From JACOZM01 sp035289385 (lineage in GTDB: Archaea; Nanobdellota; Nanobdellia; Woesearchaeales; GW2011-AR9): 13,392 bases of DNA. Both the position numbers and the translations under genes were made by a program. This document shows positions 12,687-13,392 of the stretch, piece by piece. How positions within the stretch are numbered: the first letter of the stretch is position 1; each line of letters opens with the position of its first letter. The notes under the pieces are model-generated. The model was not told the origin of the DNA, made no database searches, and saw nothing but the letters and a program-made list of their open reading frames with translations. The stretch is taken from assembly GCA_035289385.1 (NCBI GenBank), contig DATDXI010000081.1, positions 1-13,392 of the forward strand, given 5' to 3'.

Positions 12687-13261
12687 AAGACATGTCCTAA
12701 TTTTTCTTTTTTGGTCTGGAGATATCTTTTGTTTTCTGTAGTAGGAATAGTCAGTAATGGAATCCTTTCCGTAACTACAATACCATGTTTTTTTAAGTCT
12801 TTGACTTTTTCTGGATTGTTGGTGAGCAGCTTGATGCTTTTGATGCCTGCGTCTTTAATGATCCTTGCTGCTTCGGCATAATCTCTCTTGTCCGGAGCAA
12901 AGCCCAATTTCTGGTTTGCTTCAACGGTATCTAAGCCTTCATCTTGCAGATGGTAGGCATTGATCTTTTGGAATAGCCCTATCCCTCGTCCTTCCTGCCG
13001 GAGATAGATGAGCATAGCATCTTTCTCTTTGCCGAGCAATTGTAATGAAGTGGTGAGCTGTTCCTGGCAGTCGCATCTTGTAGAACAAAATACTTCTCCG
13101 GTAAGGCATTCTGATTGGATTCTGGTGAGAACATTTTTTTTATTCTTCAGATTGCCTCTGGTTAAGGCAATATTTTCATTCTTCTTGCCGTTCTTATAAG
13201 CATGGATAGTGAATAAGCCGTATGTTGTAGGAAGCTTCGCTGTGGATTCCAATGTTTTCAT
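12683..13261 (-). CDS. ribA: GTP cyclohydrolase II (RibA)
   Basis: 192 residues. It opens GTP to 2,5-diamino-6-ribosylamino-pyrimidinone 5'-phosphate, formate and pyrophosphate, the first riboflavin step. Zinc cysteines C52, C63 and C65 lie in SECLTGEVFCSTRCDC. Next are the GTP-binding LRQEGRGIGL (about 87-96), Tyr103 in KINAYHLQD, DTVEANQKLGF (about 111-121), RDYAEAARI, and LLTNNPEKVKDLKKHGI. It is a stand-alone RibA with no DHBP synthase (RibB) domain. Archaea usually use a different GTP cyclohydrolase (ArfA/type III), so a bacterial origin by transfer is plausible. It is leaderless: TATTTAAA at 13284-13291 is 26 nt before ATG 13261. It is the first gene of a two-gene unit with rtcA; no other riboflavin gene is in view. 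Confidence 0.94.
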   Translation of the reverse strand: MKTLESTAKLPTTYGLFTIHAYKNGKKNENIALTRGNLKNKKNVLTRIQSECLTGEVFCSTRCDCQEQLTTSLQLLGKEKDAMLIYLRQEGRGIGLFQKINAYHLQDEGLDTVEANQKLGFAPDKRDYAEAARIIKDAGIKSIKLLTNNPEKVKDLKKHGIVVTERIPLLTIPTTENKRYLQTKKEKLGHVL

Positions 13262-13283
13262 AAGATGAATGTTCCTTATTTTT

Positions 13284-13291
13284 TATTTAAA
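13284..13291 (-). promoter_or_regulatory. TATA box of the ribA-rtcA operon
   Basis: The sequence TATTTAAA (minus-strand TTTAAATA) is centred about 26 nt before ATG 13261, giving a leaderless transcript. No FMN riboswitch fits in this short upstream region. Confidence 0.6.
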
Positions 13292-13317
13292 TGTATTGGG
13301 AGAATGAGAGCAAAACA

Positions 13318-13326
13318 TTAATAAAA
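13318..13326 (+). promoter_or_regulatory. TATA box of the tRNA gene
   Basis: TTAATAAAA is centred about 29 nt before the presumed first tRNA base at 13351. Confidence 0.45.
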
Positions 13327-13350
13327 CAGCAGGGAGTTTAGGCTTTTTGT

Positions 13351-13392
13351 GGGGCTGTAGTATAACCTGGTAGAATCGGGGCCTCCAGTAAT
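13351..13392 (+). tRNA. Partial tRNA-Trp (CCA), 5' half, probably intron-containing
   Basis: The right edge reads as a tRNA 5' half: acceptor strand GGGGCTG (13351-13357), TA at positions 8-9, a D-arm with AACCTGGTA (13364-13372) containing the GG pair, then GGGGC (13378-13382) as the 5' anticodon stem and CTCCAG as loop bases 32-37, giving anticodon CCA (13385-13387). GGGGCTG also begins haloarchaeal tRNA-Trp. The bases after G37 (TAAT) cannot pair back to GGGGC, which fits an intron at the canonical 37/38 site. The D-stem (GTAT with GAAT) is weak, with one A-A mismatch. The gene is cut by the window end, so the call is tentative. Confidence 0.55.

Overview
The window looks like an archaeal chromosome segment, probably from a DPANN-type lineage (Woesearchaeota/Nanoarchaeota-like); the phylum is an inference. 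The archaeal markers are aEF-1beta next to its usual zinc-ribbon partner (COG2888), an archaeal-type Trm1, RtcA, and a probable intron-split tRNA-Trp. Nearly every transcription unit also has an AT-rich TATA box centred about 24-29 nt upstream of the chosen start codon, the signature of leaderless archaeal transcription. No gene-free stretch exceeds 300 nt.

Layout. 1-197: tail of an unidentified + strand gene. 259-2502 (-): long U32 protein of the RlhA/TrhP hydroxylase type. 2601-2972 (-): orphan small protein. 3076-4473 (+): unidentified HExxxH putative zinc metallopeptidase. 4561-5667 (+): Trm1 tRNA G26 dimethyltransferase. 5710-6117 (-): small two-helix membrane protein. 6143-6765 (-): ribbon-helix-helix/PIN toxin-antitoxin pair with a palindrome in its promoter. 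6964-7308 (+): MsrB. 7340-7720 (-): orphan Rossmann-like small protein. 7842-9089 (-): DeoB-type phosphopentomutase. 9209-9826 (-): PEBP/YbhB-type putative lipoprotein. 9993-10952 (+): N5-(carboxyethyl)ornithine-synthase-like dehydrogenase. 11018-11565 (-): aEF-1beta and COG2888 zinc ribbon. 11601-13261 (-): overlapping ribA-rtcA pair. 13351-13392 (+): 5' half of a probable tRNA-Trp(CCA).

The genes do not form one pathway. Most are single-gene units with their own promoter. The only tight couplings are antitoxin-PIN toxin and ribA-rtcA (both 4-nt ATGA overlaps) and the looser COG2888-aEF-1beta pair. RNA modification, repair and translation is the commonest theme (U32, Trm1, RtcA, aEF-1beta, COG2888, tRNA-Trp).

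The most unusual structure is an exact 39-bp direct repeat. One copy is the 3' end of the PEBP gene and the other lies just past the deoB stop codon, so the repeats bracket a self-contained deoB cassette of about 1.4 kb. This suggests insertion at, or duplication of, a gene 3' end. A separate small in-frame tail duplication follows msrB. I could not identify a convincing new defence or multi-gene system beyond the toxin-antitoxin module.
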